A DNA stretch of 64,000 bases from Muribaculaceae bacterium (GCA_022510425.1 JAFLTO010000007.1:1-64000), one strand, 5' to 3'. Shown: positions 10,901 to 20,300, counted from the first letter of the stretch. Numbers and translations: made by a program. The notes: generated by a model not told the origin, from the sequence alone.

Positions 10901-10993
10901 GGATATTCACCAGACACTTATGCAAACGGTGTTATCGCTTGGCAATATCCGGCAGTATTCACATTCACAGGTGGTGTACAGGTTACTTTCTAA
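7979..10993 (+). CDS. SusC/RagA-type TonB-dependent transporter
   Basis: Outer-membrane importer for oligosaccharides or peptides, working with the SusD lipoprotein encoded next. The 1004 residues contain a signal peptide (MRKLFLLLVFALTVSLSALAQ), a carboxypeptidase-regulatory-like domain at about 22-95 (VKGTVVNASDQDPIVGATV, DVDGKFIITVP), the TonB-box-like SEVVVTGYG at about 100, a plug with LYVIDGVPV and DAAATAIYGSRAANGVIVITTKKG, and a 22-strand-type barrel ending in GGVQVTF with the terminal Phe typical of outer-membrane barrels. SusD follows after 19 nt. No glycosidase, sigma/anti-sigma pair or hybrid sensor is adjacent, so the substrate cannot be inferred. Confidence 0.97.
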   Translation: MRKLFLLLVFALTVSLSALAQEVTVKGTVVNASDQDPIVGATVAGKGTGVLTATDVDGKFIITVPASCKKLLVTYVGMYPVETDVKPEVTVEMEENQQMLSEVVVTGYGVTKKAAFTGAASVVDGEIVDKKSEVNFVKSLEGTVTGFSYSNSTSMPGQWGQVLIRGNGTLGNTSSDPLYVIDGVPVNSEYDSMSSYNNYFDPMSAYNPADIESITVLKDAAATAIYGSRAANGVIVITTKKGQEGKMSITFETRQGFTSVANNNMQLADAKTTRDFWIKGYAARQGISFNDAAPTIDNLLTNNYGWDGQSSTNWMDLVTRKGYYADYNLSVSGGNGKTNYYVSLNYNDANGIVIGSGNKRYGGRVNLESEYKWFQVGANVSYSHSVNNAFSQSTGGSNTNPTVGAFTSMNPFMQPYNEDGSYAYVGNYNPLAVWDKDLGDLNTVKNNTLVANPWLKLNLPYGFWAKTNFGYNLMSQDQYSYWSAIYNPQGASYNGLGQQYNSNTQLMTWTNTFGWIHSYGENNINIMLGQEMQKELYDYTYYDRYDFPFADIGMRDMTTAAASDDSEYYKSEAKLASYFLDAHYDYGNRYFLSASYRRDGSSRFGSDKRWGNFWSVGAKWRLSQEKFMLDQNTVTTADLRVSYGTVGNQGIGYYSARGFYELTGYSYLQSPGMVPTGINNPNLTWETSKKFDVGFDLSFKNRWHFTFDYYNDDTTDALYQVPLSMTTGLSSLYQNIGKIRNSGIEFGFNGTAFYTNDVAINVFANLTWNKNKIIKLANGTEEYTYQILEEGRPYRQLYTPEFSHIDPETGRAMYFLEQEGDELTDDYTAAAKRYVGSADPKVFGAFGINANFYGFDASIQFNYRIGSKVIDTGHAFTGFLGGQLRTPIQKFVDNSWTEENKNARFPQYVYGDPYGEFASNYSTLWVYNGDYLRISNITFGYTIPQKITRKALIDKVRLYVTLDNVHTWTAKDFIGYSPDTYANGVIAWQYPAVFTFTGGVQVTF

Positions 10994-11012
10994 TTTAAAT
11001 TAAGAGAATATT

Positions 11013-12497
11013 ATGAAAAAGATATTTATAAATTCAGTGATCGGCATGGCATGTTTAGCAGGCATGACCAGTTGCGGTGACAAGTTCCTTGAAACCGACT
11101 ACTTTGCCGGAGTGGAAGCCGAAGGTGCCCTCACTACACCAAATGTGATTGAATATGCACTCAACGGTACATATTATCAACTACAGAGATATTATTTTGC
11201 CGGAAATTATTCCACAATTATCGGCGATATCGCCTCCGATATCTCTTATTGGAATCAGGATACTGGCCATTTCAACCAGTTGTATCAGTTCATCTATCAA
11301 GACACAGACACATATCTATCCTATATTTGGGAATACGGTTATAAAGTAATCGACAACTCATCACGTATAATAGAAGCTTGTGAAAATTTGATTCCTGAAG
11401 CTTCCGAAGATGATCAGGAAGTATTAAAGCTATTCGAGGCTGAAGCTCGTACTCTCAGAGCCTTCGCTGCCCTTAAACTTACAAATGTTTTCTGTCATCA
11501 GGTGATGGTAAACGGCACTTCTTACGGAAATATGCCCGGGATTGTAATAGTAGAAAAACCTGTTCCCGCTTTCTCACATGTAGAACGTGGCACCATCAGC
11601 GAGTCTTATGACTATATAAACAATGATTTAAAGACTGCCATAAACCTTTTTGAAGAAATAGGTTGGGACAGAGACGACGTAAACTATATGGGTCTTGCTG
11701 CGGCTTATGGTCTTTATGCACGTTCAAATATGTATCTTGAAAACTGGAATGAAGCTGCAAAGGCAGCAGAAAATGCAATCTTAGTTTCAGGCATTGATGA
11801 ACTTGCTTATTCTCCGGAAGAATACAAGTCTCTCTATGACGGTGGCAATTCTAACTGGGAAAGTTTCTTCACTCTTGGACTTAATTCACAGACAAGCTGG
11901 AGTGCAAATTCTTTAGGAACCTTATTCACCACTTACGGTTATAGTTCATCACCTTATCTTGAAAGCCTCTATGGCAGTGAAGATTGCCGTCTGTCAATCC
12001 TTTACTTCACTCCAACTGCTGAGTCTCCCAATCCTTATATGAAGAATTTCTCCGGTGGTAAGTTCGGATATTATGGTGGCACCAACCCGTCTTATGCTAC
12101 ATGTTATGAAATCAATGCTCCGGAAATGTTCCTCATTCAAGCTGAGGCCTATGCTAAATTAAACAATGTGCCGGCTGCTCAAGAGGCTCTATTGGTAGTT
12201 GCTAAGAGAAACAATGCCATCACTTCCGTAGCTGATCTTCCTGCTTCAACCGACGGAATAATGTCTTTCCTTTATGAAGAAAGAGCCCGCGAGCTCTTCC
12301 AGGAAGGTTTCCGTTTCTTCGACCTACGTCGTTGGAATATTAATTGTAACCTTTACGCAGTTCAGGCTCCTGCTATTGAATGGATGATAAAGAATGTAAA
12401 AGTAAGTGACGTTGTATTCCCGATTCCTGCAGCTGAGGTCAACACAAATTATGGTGTGACACAAAACGATGGATGGTCATCAACCAGACCTAAATAA
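11013..12497 (+). CDS. SusD/RagB-family surface nutrient-binding lipoprotein
   Basis: SusD-type lid that binds substrate at the cell surface and delivers it into the SusC barrel. The 494 residues start with a lipoprotein signal (CLAGMTSCGDKF, acylated Cys in TSC) and show the alpha-helical TPR-like scaffold common to the family, with the diagnostic C-terminal FLYEERARELFQEGFRFFDLRRW and the closing VVFPIPAAEVNTNYGVTQN. It is second and last in the operon with susC-1, with a strong terminator 25 nt downstream. Confidence 0.97.
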   Translation: MKKIFINSVIGMACLAGMTSCGDKFLETDYFAGVEAEGALTTPNVIEYALNGTYYQLQRYYFAGNYSTIIGDIASDISYWNQDTGHFNQLYQFIYQDTDTYLSYIWEYGYKVIDNSSRIIEACENLIPEASEDDQEVLKLFEAEARTLRAFAALKLTNVFCHQVMVNGTSYGNMPGIVIVEKPVPAFSHVERGTISESYDYINNDLKTAINLFEEIGWDRDDVNYMGLAAAYGLYARSNMYLENWNEAAKAAENAILVSGIDELAYSPEEYKSLYDGGNSNWESFFTLGLNSQTSWSANSLGTLFTTYGYSSSPYLESLYGSEDCRLSILYFTPTAESPNPYMKNFSGGKFGYYGGTNPSYATCYEINAPEMFLIQAEAYAKLNNVPAAQEALLVVAKRNNAITSVADLPASTDGIMSFLYEERARELFQEGFRFFDLRRWNINCNLYAVQAPAIEWMIKNVKVSDVVFPIPAAEVNTNYGVTQNDGWSSTRPK

Positions 12498-12522
12498 CAC
12501 TTATAAAAATAAGACAAGAAAG

Positions 12523-12550
12523 GGCAGCTCTTTTCGGAGCTGCCTTTTTT
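12523..12550 (+). terminator. Rho-independent terminator of the first SusC/SusD operon
   Basis: GGCAGCTC (12523-12530), a 6-nt loop and GAGCTGCC (12537-12544) form a perfect 8-bp G+C-rich stem followed by six T. It ends the operon cleanly. Confidence 0.9.
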
Positions 12551-12691
12551 GTCTCCAAAAGTGATATGACTTAAGATTTCAATGGAAATATGTCAACCAT
12601 AAGTGAGGGAATGCCGTTTTATTAGTAGATATGCCTGATTATAATAGATTATGCATATTGATTTTTTAATGTTTTATAAAAATTGAATTAT

Positions 12692-12940
12692 ATGGAAACT
12701 GATTTATTAAAACGCAACGACGAAGTGACCGTCACTATTTACGGGCCGGATAACAATTGTTTATACAAATCCACAAAGACCGGCTATCATACTTTAGACG
12801 AGGCTGTGAGAGATTCAATCAATAACGCCAACCTCGAAGTAGATCCGGAAGATTGTGTGTTTGAAGTGACAAACGATACCAACAATATCTCCCATAAATA
12901 TAGAATAAACGCTCACGGAAACCTCAAATTAATAGTATAA
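12692..12940 (+). CDS. Small hypothetical protein (82 aa)
   Basis: I do not recognise this protein. I chose the ATG at 12692; an in-frame TTG three codons earlier also exists. The product is small and acidic, without signal peptide or membrane segment: METDLLKRNDEVTVTIYG begins a predicted beta-strand, followed by a helix (TLDEAVRDSINNANL) and a second strand pair ending in NLKLIV. That beta-alpha-beta outline suggests a compact cytosolic domain. It stands alone between two SusC/SusD loci with its own terminator 24 nt downstream, so it is probably monocistronic. The regular codon use and matched terminator argue that it is a real gene. Confidence 0.65.
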   Translation: METDLLKRNDEVTVTIYGPDNNCLYKSTKTGYHTLDEAVRDSINNANLEVDPEDCVFEVTNDTNNISHKYRINAHGNLKLIV

Positions 12941-12963
12941 AAAAGGCTCTTGCCCGGAATGAC

Positions 12964-12988
12964 GGCTTCCTTCACTGGAAGCCTTTTT
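12964..12988 (+). terminator. Rho-independent terminator after the 82-aa gene
   Basis: GGCTTCC (12964-12970), loop TTCACT, GGAAGCC (12977-12983) and a T tract form a perfect 7-bp stem. Confidence 0.88.
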
Positions 12989-13090
12989 ATTTACTATTGG
13001 TCCTTATTCCTCAAGGTGCTCTAACTCCGTCACCAAGCCTAAATCCATGTTAAAAAATTAAACTCTTTTTTATTTTTAATAAAAATTTTT

Positions 13091-13246
13091 TAATTTTGCT
13101 TTTCCCTTATGCCCTGAATTATAAGGGGAAGAAGCATAAAAACTAACATATCTAACGTCAAAAATCAATTAAATTAATAGCTTTGGCGGCAATATGCAAG
13201 CACAAGGCAAAAGTTTTTGAACAACTAACCAAATAACAATTATAGT
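13091..13246 (+). promoter_or_regulatory. Promoter -7 box and 5' leader of susC-2
   Basis: TAATTTTG at 13091-13098 is a -7 box; no good TTTG -33 box is visible upstream. The leader holds a hairpin just after the start region (TTCCCTTAT 13102-13110 against ATAAGGGGAA 13121-13130, one bulged G), then CTAACATATCTAA at 13143-13155 and AACTAACCAAA before the ATG. These last two blocks match the susC-1 leader, and box-to-ATG spacing is identical (149 nt). From 12989 to 13090 I see only A+T-rich sequence. Confidence 0.5.
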
Positions 13247-16200
13247 ATGAGAAAACTGTTTCTTATCTTGATGACGCTGATAGCGTGTACATGGAGCGTG
13301 CAGGCTCAGACCCGCACTTACCATGGCACGGTGCTTGATGCGTCAGACAACTCACCTCTCGTGGGTGCGACAGTGATGCCTATCGGTGGTGGCCAAGGTG
13401 TAGCCGCCGATATAGACGGTAATTTCACCCTCACAGTGCCGGCAAGGGTAACGAAGGCCACAGTCTCTTATGTGGGCTATCAAAGTGAGGAAGTCACACT
13501 TTCCGAAAACATGGTGGTTCATCTTCACAGCAGTGCTTCAAACCTCGATGAAACTATAGTCGTGGCTTACGGTACCGCTAAAAAATCTGCTTACACCGGT
13601 TCAGCATCAGTTGTTAAGGCAGATGAGATCGAGAACACTTTGGTAACAGACGTTACATCAGCTCTCAATGGTAAGGTTGCCGGTGTGCAGATGTTGAGCA
13701 GCGACGGTGCTCCGGGTACGACACCTTCTGTATATATTCGTGGTACCGGTTCACTTACCACTTCTTCAGCTCCGCTATATGTGATCGACGGCGTGCCGGC
13801 AAGTTCAGGTGCCATGCTCGACCTCAGTCCCAGTGATGTTGAAAGTATGACAGTGCTTAAAGACGCCGCAGCAGCAGCTCTTTACGGTGCCCGTGGTGCT
13901 AACGGTGTAATCCTCGTTACTACAAAGAAAGGTAAGGAAGGTAAGGCAACTATAACTGTAAATGCTAACTGGGGAGCAAGCTCACGTGAGAATCCTTATT
14001 ATTCTACAATCACAGGTGCGGCTGCCAACTATCAGAAAATGTATTGGGCATTACGCAACTACCGTTACTATACTCCCGACTTGATCGACCAGAATACAAT
14101 GGAGTATTATTATTACACTCAAGCCGAAGCTCACGCTTACGCTAACGGTCTCCTTTCCGGCGATCCTTCAAGCACAGCTTTCGGTTATCAAGTGTTCGAT
14201 GGCCATGGTCAGGAACTTTTCGATGAAAACGGTAACTTCAACCCATACGCTACTTTAGGATACAGATATGGAAATTATTATCTTACTCCCGACGACTGGC
14301 GTAAGGAACTTCTCAGAAACGGGTTCCGTCAAGAATATAATGTTTCTGCATCAGGTGGTGGTGAGAAATATGACTATATGATGTCTTTCAGCTACCTTGA
14401 CAACAACGGTATCATCAAGAATTCAAGTTTCCAACGTATGAATACTCGTTTCGTTGGTAACTACCAGCTTCTAAAATGGTTGAAGGTTGGTGCCAATATG
14501 CAGTATTCTTGGCAAAAACAAAACTATCCTTCAGGTCAGACAGAAGAAGGTTACTCTGACAACGCTTTCTATTTCACAGACATGATGGCCCCTGTATATC
14601 CTTTCTATGTAAGAAACGCTCAGGGCCAGATCATGTATGACGAATCATCAGGCAATCCGATGTATGACTATGGTATGAGAGGTCTCGGTGCTCCCAACTT
14701 GAACAGAGTGTTCTCCGTAGGTAACCCGTTGGCAACTTTCGTATATGACTTTAATGAATATATCTATGACGTATTCGATGGTAAATGGTCAGCTATACTT
14801 ACTCCGGTTGAAGGTCTCACTGTTTCCGGTAATGTGGGTTACTATGTGAGCAATTCACGCACCAACTATATGAACAACAACCAGTATGGTCAGATGTCAC
14901 AATATGGCGGTTATGTATATCAAGCTTCGGAACACTACCGCACTTTGAATATACAGGCTCTTGCTAATTATAACCACACTTGGGGTGTCAATACATTCGA
15001 TTTCCTCCTCGGTTATGAAGCTTATTCATTGGAATTTGACGGTCTTTGGGGTGAAGGTTACGACACTTACAGCAATAGCAACAACAACCTTTCCAACGTA
15101 TCAAGCCAAAAAGACCTCGGCGGTTATAAAGATTTCTATTCTACACGCGGTATTTTCGCTCGTGTAAACTATGACTACGACAATAGAATCTTCGGTAGCG
15201 TATCTTACCGTCGTGACGCTTCTTCACGTTTTGCTCCGGGCAAACGTTGGGGTAACTTCTGGTCGGTTTCAGCTGCCTGGGATATCGCCAAGGAAAGCTG
15301 GATGGAAGATTCTTCTACTTGGCTCAACATGTTGAAGGTAAAAGCTTCTTTCGGTCAACAAGGTAATGACAATGTAGGTAACTATTACGCTTATCAAGAC
15401 CAATATGCCATGACAGGTGTCGACGGCGTATGGAACGTGTCTTCTTTGGCATATAAAGGTAATCCTGATTTGACTTGGGAAACCTCAAATTCATTCAATG
15501 TTGGTGTTGACTTTGCTTTCTTCCAGGGTAAATTGAATGGTACTCTTGAATATTATCAACGTCAGACTTCCAATATGCTTTATAACAAGCCTGTTAACCC
15601 GTCGTTAGGTTATACTTCATTCCCGATGAACGTGGGTAGCATGCGTAACAATGGTATAGAACTTGAATTGACTGCAACACCTATCCGCACCAAAGACGTT
15701 CAATGGGATTTGAACTTCAACCTCACTTACCAGAAGAACAAGATCCTTAAATTGGCTCCGGAACTTGAGGGTCACTGGATCAACGGCAGCTATCTTTGGG
15801 ATGAAGGCAATTCAATGTATACTCTTTACCTCGTTAAATATGCCGGCGTAAATGAAGAAAACGGTCTTCCTTTATACTGGGGATATAACAAGACTACAGG
15901 AAAAGAAGAAGCCATTGAAAACTGGAATGTTGCTTATCAGGGCGGCACTGTCGTAGATGCCGATGGTAATGTAAACGTTTACGAAGGCAACCGTCAGTCC
16001 ACAGGCAATATCCTTGCTCCTGTGTATGGTGGTTTCGGCACTACAGTTACTTTCTTTGGAGTTGATGTTTCCGTTCAATGTGGCTATCAACTCGGAGGAA
16101 AGATCTGGGACTATGGATATCAAAACTTGATGCACAACGGTACATATCCCGGTCGCGCTATGCACGTGGACGTATTGAATGCATGGACTGAAAACAATAA

Positions 16201-16498
16201 AGTCACAGACGTACCTCGTCTTGACAGATATTATACATATATGACCGCTTCTTCCGACCGTTGGTTGACATCGGCTAAATATTTTGCCATCAATAATATT
16301 TCAGTGGGTTACAACTTCCCGCTTAAATGGATCAAGAAATGCGGTCTAACCGGCTTACGTATCTACGGGGCAGCCGACAATGTGGCTCTCTGGTCTGCAC
16401 GCAAGGGTCTCGACCCACGTCAAAGCTTCGTGCAAAGCTCCGCCTCTACTTATTCTACAATGCGTTTGATTTCCGGTGGTGTTAAACTTACTTTCTAA
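13247..16498 (+). CDS. SusC/RagA-type TonB-dependent transporter
   Basis: Second outer-membrane importer, 1083 residues. It starts with the same MRKLF signal peptide as the first SusC (ending near SVQAQ), followed by a carboxypeptidase-regulatory-like domain (GTVLDASDNSPLVGATVMPIGG, DIDGNFTLTVPARV), the TonB-box-like DETIVVAYGTAKK, the plug with PLYVIDGVPAS and DAAAAALYGARGANGVILVTTKKG, and a barrel ending in GGVKLTF. It is followed after 13 nt by SusD and then by a third lipoprotein, forming a three-gene operon. The sequence differs enough from the first SusC (for example extra loops at about 110-200 of the barrel) to imply a different substrate. Confidence 0.97.
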   Translation: MRKLFLILMTLIACTWSVQAQTRTYHGTVLDASDNSPLVGATVMPIGGGQGVAADIDGNFTLTVPARVTKATVSYVGYQSEEVTLSENMVVHLHSSASNLDETIVVAYGTAKKSAYTGSASVVKADEIENTLVTDVTSALNGKVAGVQMLSSDGAPGTTPSVYIRGTGSLTTSSAPLYVIDGVPASSGAMLDLSPSDVESMTVLKDAAAAALYGARGANGVILVTTKKGKEGKATITVNANWGASSRENPYYSTITGAAANYQKMYWALRNYRYYTPDLIDQNTMEYYYYTQAEAHAYANGLLSGDPSSTAFGYQVFDGHGQELFDENGNFNPYATLGYRYGNYYLTPDDWRKELLRNGFRQEYNVSASGGGEKYDYMMSFSYLDNNGIIKNSSFQRMNTRFVGNYQLLKWLKVGANMQYSWQKQNYPSGQTEEGYSDNAFYFTDMMAPVYPFYVRNAQGQIMYDESSGNPMYDYGMRGLGAPNLNRVFSVGNPLATFVYDFNEYIYDVFDGKWSAILTPVEGLTVSGNVGYYVSNSRTNYMNNNQYGQMSQYGGYVYQASEHYRTLNIQALANYNHTWGVNTFDFLLGYEAYSLEFDGLWGEGYDTYSNSNNNLSNVSSQKDLGGYKDFYSTRGIFARVNYDYDNRIFGSVSYRRDASSRFAPGKRWGNFWSVSAAWDIAKESWMEDSSTWLNMLKVKASFGQQGNDNVGNYYAYQDQYAMTGVDGVWNVSSLAYKGNPDLTWETSNSFNVGVDFAFFQGKLNGTLEYYQRQTSNMLYNKPVNPSLGYTSFPMNVGSMRNNGIELELTATPIRTKDVQWDLNFNLTYQKNKILKLAPELEGHWINGSYLWDEGNSMYTLYLVKYAGVNEENGLPLYWGYNKTTGKEEAIENWNVAYQGGTVVDADGNVNVYEGNRQSTGNILAPVYGGFGTTVTFFGVDVSVQCGYQLGGKIWDYGYQNLMHNGTYPGRAMHVDVLNAWTENNKVTDVPRLDRYYTYMTASSDRWLTSAKYFAINNISVGYNFPLKWIKKCGLTGLRIYGAADNVALWSARKGLDPRQSFVQSSASTYSTMRLISGGVKLTF

Positions 16499-16511
16499 GA
16501 GAATTAAGATT

Positions 16512-18131
16512 ATGAAGAAAATATATTTATTATCATCGATTGCTTTGGCAGGATTCATGACTTCCTGTTACGACTTAGCAACAGAACCGATGGGAAATGT
16601 AATCACTGAGGAACAACGTACAGAGATTATCGACAAGGATCCGGCTAAGATCGATGCGCTCACTTCCGGTATCTATAGTAATTACAATGGTTGGGAAATG
16701 TGCTATGGGGATATGTTCGATTTCGGTTATCCGAGTGTTATGCTTCAGTTGGATTGCCGCACAGCCGATTTCTTCTCTGTAAATATCGACCTTTACGGTT
16801 GGTTCTCAGGTCCGGCTGAATATCTCGATAATACTTCCACAAGTGCCTACAATATCGTGCGTTGGCGTTTGCCTTATAATATTATTTATACTTCCAATCA
16901 GGTTCTTAATTACATCGAGGCTGACACCGACGATAACGGTTATAAATTCTATCGCGGTCAGGCCTATGGTAACCGTGCATTCGCATATTGGGTGCTTGCA
17001 CAGCTTTATCAATTCAACTATGTAGGTCATGAAGATTCTCCTTGCGTTCCTCTTATTACAGAAGAAAATGAAGAAGAGGTTGCAAACGACGGAGCACCTC
17101 GTGCCTCTGTGAAGGAAATTTATGACCAGATACTTTCAGACTTGAATAACGGTATCGAATTGATGACCAATAACCCCGCTGCAGTTAGATCTGACAAGCG
17201 ATACATGGATATCAATGTGCTTTATGGTCTCCGTGCCCGCACTTATCTTTGCATGCAGAAATATGCAGAAGCTGCTGCTGATGCTCAAAGAGTGATTAAC
17301 TCCGGAAGTTTTGCAGCTCTAAGCGCAACTGAAGCTCGCCTCCCGGGATTTATCGATATCACAGCACCAAACTGGGTATGGGGTATATATACCAACACTG
17401 AAGACGTTCATGGTCTTTACACTTTGGCCGGCTTCATGGGCTCTTACACTTATGGTTATGCTTCAGTAGGTATGTGGAAGGCTATAAGCAGCGAACTTTT
17501 CAGCCAGATTTCTCCTAACGATCCGCGCAGATGGTGGTGGATTGATCCTACTACAGGAGTTTCTAACGCTCAATTCTACACTGCAGCAGACGGTGATGCC
17601 GCAGCTTATCTCCAGGATGCAGGTGCACCTCCGTATGCTGTGACCAAGTTTGCTCCCTACAACAATGTGCTTGGCCAGTCAAACAATGAGGCTGACGTGC
17701 CTTTGATGCGTATAGAGGAAATGTATCTCATACTTGCCGAGGCTCAAGGTTTGGGCGGAAACTTAGCTGAAGGTAAAGCAACTCTTGAAAATTTCGTGAA
17801 CAGTTACCGTTGGCTCGACAAAAAGAATCCTTGGGCTTCTACTTCAACTGACGGTCCGTCATTCCTTAACGAAGTGTTGTTCCAAAGAAGAGTGGAACTC
17901 TGGGGTGAAGGTATGAATTATTACGATATCATGCGACTTAACTTAGACATGAATCGTATGGCTTCTTCCAACTGGACTGACCCATCTTACAGAATGCAAG
18001 ACTATGCATATTATATTCCGGGCGGAGAAGATATATTCTTAAGCCAGATTCCTTACACTGAAATCGACTATAATAAGCAGCTTTCAGACAAGGATCAGAA
18101 TCCAACCGGAAATCCTTCCGCTTACAAATAA
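16512..18131 (+). CDS. SusD/RagB-family surface nutrient-binding lipoprotein
   Basis: SusD partner of the preceding SusC, 539 residues from the ATG at 16512. An earlier in-frame start would lie inside the susC coding region and adds a non-signal-like leader, so it was rejected. The lipobox is GFMTSCYDL. The C-terminal family block FLNEVLFQRRVELWGEGMNYYDIMRLNLD is clear, as is the RTYLCMQKYAEAAADAQRVI TPR-like helix pair. It sits 13 nt after susC-2 and 24 nt before the next lipoprotein gene, so the three are cotranscribed. Confidence 0.96.
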   Translation: MKKIYLLSSIALAGFMTSCYDLATEPMGNVITEEQRTEIIDKDPAKIDALTSGIYSNYNGWEMCYGDMFDFGYPSVMLQLDCRTADFFSVNIDLYGWFSGPAEYLDNTSTSAYNIVRWRLPYNIIYTSNQVLNYIEADTDDNGYKFYRGQAYGNRAFAYWVLAQLYQFNYVGHEDSPCVPLITEENEEEVANDGAPRASVKEIYDQILSDLNNGIELMTNNPAAVRSDKRYMDINVLYGLRARTYLCMQKYAEAAADAQRVINSGSFAALSATEARLPGFIDITAPNWVWGIYTNTEDVHGLYTLAGFMGSYTYGYASVGMWKAISSELFSQISPNDPRRWWWIDPTTGVSNAQFYTAADGDAAAYLQDAGAPPYAVTKFAPYNNVLGQSNNEADVPLMRIEEMYLILAEAQGLGGNLAEGKATLENFVNSYRWLDKKNPWASTSTDGPSFLNEVLFQRRVELWGEGMNYYDIMRLNLDMNRMASSNWTDPSYRMQDYAYYIPGGEDIFLSQIPYTEIDYNKQLSDKDQNPTGNPSAYK

Positions 18132-18155
18132 TTTATCCTAAAAAATTGTGATTAT

Positions 18156-20279
18156 ATGAAGAAATTCAATAAATATACTTCTTTGGCGGTCGTGGCTTTG
18201 ATGGGGGCCGGTTGGCTATCTTCGTGCGACGACTCAAAGAACAATGATTTCGTTCAGGAATATGAGGGTCAGCCGACTGTTTACTTTTCGGTGACTGCCA
18301 ATTCATACCTTGAACTTGACGAAAACAGTAACACCGTTTCCTATCCTGTATATCGTGAGGTAGCCGGTGCTGCTCAGACGGTTAACATCTCTGTGACTCC
18401 TGTAGATGACTATGAGGTGACTGATATTTACACTTTCCCTTCCTCCGTTACTTTTGAAGCGGGGTCAAGAGAAGCCTTGTTCACTATCGGTTACGACATC
18501 ACAAAAGCAGAAATCGGTGACGAACAACAATATGAGCTTGTGCTTGAAAATGTACAGGAAACTCCGTTTGCTCCTGATAATGTAGTAATCACTTTGGTTA
18601 ATCCCATTCCTTGGATAAGACTTGGTTCTTCTAACCAATATGGTCAATATTATGATTATTTCTGGGGTGTAACTCTGGACAGTACGGGTCCGGTGCAGGT
18701 TGAGGTTTATCAATCAGCTATTGACAAGAATGAATATAGATTGAGCAATCCTTATATCGCACTTAATGATGATGAAACCGCTACATATCGTTTCAGGGTA
18801 CTTCAAGAAGGTGAAACATATCTGGGTCAAGTTGTGCCGGAAACCGGTTTGGTAGGTTTTAATACTTGGTATTGCGAGTATTATACCGATTATAACGATG
18901 ACCTATATTTCTGTTTCCCGGGTATTTTCAATAACTATAATGATCCTCAATATTGGCAATATTGCCGTGTTATTGAATTCCAAGAAGATGGCGTTACTCC
19001 GGGATACATCCAGCTTGCAGGTCTATACTATATGTTCAATACAGGCGGTTTCAATTATTGGAATCAACCTTCAGTTGAAATCTTCTTCCCCGGATTCGTT
19101 TTGCTTGACACAAATCTGGAAGCATCTTACGAAGGTGTTCTTACCCCTACTTCTCAGTTGCAACAAGTATTATTGAATGTAGAGCTTGGACAAGACATCA
19201 CTTCAGCAAGAGCCGGCGTGATGGCAGGTGAAGATGCTGATGCCCTTGTTGCTGCTATTGAAAATGATCAGGTTGCTTACACCACTTTCAGCGAAAGCGG
19301 AAACGTCAAGATTGATTTCGGCAATGATAATGAAACCGGAACTTATACTTGGGCTGTTGTAGCTTATGTAGAAGATGATGTTAAGAACGTGATCACAGGT
19401 AAGTTCTTCTATATTTCTTCTTCATCCGACTATAATCCGAATGAAGGTTGGACTTCTCTCGGTTATGTAGAATACACCGATGGTTATATGTCATCTCAAC
19501 CGATGTATATCTTCGATATGGATTGGTATTTGACTTATGATGTCGAGATTCAGGAAAGCACTGATGTGAAGGGTCTTTATAGGCTTGTGAATCCTTATGG
19601 TGAGGCTTATCCTTACAACGAACCCGGAGATTGGGATGATACAGTGAACTCATATCTCTACATCAATGCCTCAGATCCAAATGCTGTATACATTGCAGAC
19701 TCTGAACAAACTTTGGCATGGTATGGTAATGGTTGGAGCTTCCTCTTGAATAATTGTACAAGTTTAATACAACAATTTATGAATGACGGAGCCACAGCTG
19801 AAGAACTTCAAGGTAGCACACTCTATGGAACCGTTAAAGACGGCAAGATTACTTTCCCGAATACGTTTGTATTCTATGATGAAGAGGAAGACGATTACTT
19901 CTGGTTTGCTCCTTTGATTGCCAACTGGACATTCCCCAATATCCAAGGTGGATACACCGGAGATTTCCCGGCTAACCTCTTGAGTGATGTAAATGTGTTT
20001 GACGAAACAGACGGAGAAGATCAATATGTTATGAATGATGACGGTACTTACTTCGGACCGTTCTGTGTAGACTTGAACAGCATTACATCAACAAGATCTG
20101 CTCATGTGAACACTCGTTCTTCTCTGCCTTCTTACAACAGTGCCGCTCCATTCCAGAATACTATCAAACATGGTGCGAAGAAAGTGGCTACAGTTAAGCA
20201 GTTGAGAAAGATGTTGGGAGTGAACAAAATCCGCAGATTCGATTCTTCTCCAGTGAGAGAGCCAATCGTTAAAAGATAA
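18156..20279 (+). CDS. Large surface lipoprotein of the SusE/SusF-like position (putative substrate-binding protein)
   Basis: The third gene of the operon encodes 707 residues with a lipoprotein signal (GAGWLSSCDDSKNND). The first 130 residues resemble a Calx-beta/immunoglobulin-like domain (PTVYFSVTANSYLELDENSNTVSYPVYRE ... FTIGYD), with later beta-rich, aromatic-heavy segments that contain many Tyr and Trp residues, as expected of surface glycan-binding proteins. A Ser/Arg-rich tail ends in SPVREPIVKR. No catalytic motif is visible. Position after SusC/SusD suggests an accessory surface binding protein analogous to SusE/F, but I do not recognise a named family for the C-terminal two thirds. 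Confidence 0.75.
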   Translation: MKKFNKYTSLAVVALMGAGWLSSCDDSKNNDFVQEYEGQPTVYFSVTANSYLELDENSNTVSYPVYREVAGAAQTVNISVTPVDDYEVTDIYTFPSSVTFEAGSREALFTIGYDITKAEIGDEQQYELVLENVQETPFAPDNVVITLVNPIPWIRLGSSNQYGQYYDYFWGVTLDSTGPVQVEVYQSAIDKNEYRLSNPYIALNDDETATYRFRVLQEGETYLGQVVPETGLVGFNTWYCEYYTDYNDDLYFCFPGIFNNYNDPQYWQYCRVIEFQEDGVTPGYIQLAGLYYMFNTGGFNYWNQPSVEIFFPGFVLLDTNLEASYEGVLTPTSQLQQVLLNVELGQDITSARAGVMAGEDADALVAAIENDQVAYTTFSESGNVKIDFGNDNETGTYTWAVVAYVEDDVKNVITGKFFYISSSSDYNPNEGWTSLGYVEYTDGYMSSQPMYIFDMDWYLTYDVEIQESTDVKGLYRLVNPYGEAYPYNEPGDWDDTVNSYLYINASDPNAVYIADSEQTLAWYGNGWSFLLNNCTSLIQQFMNDGATAEELQGSTLYGTVKDGKITFPNTFVFYDEEEDDYFWFAPLIANWTFPNIQGGYTGDFPANLLSDVNVFDETDGEDQYVMNDDGTYFGPFCVDLNSITSTRSAHVNTRSSLPSYNSAAPFQNTIKHGAKKVATVKQLRKMLGVNKIRRFDSSPVREPIVKR

Positions 20280-20300
20280 TTTTAAATCCCGCTAAATAAT

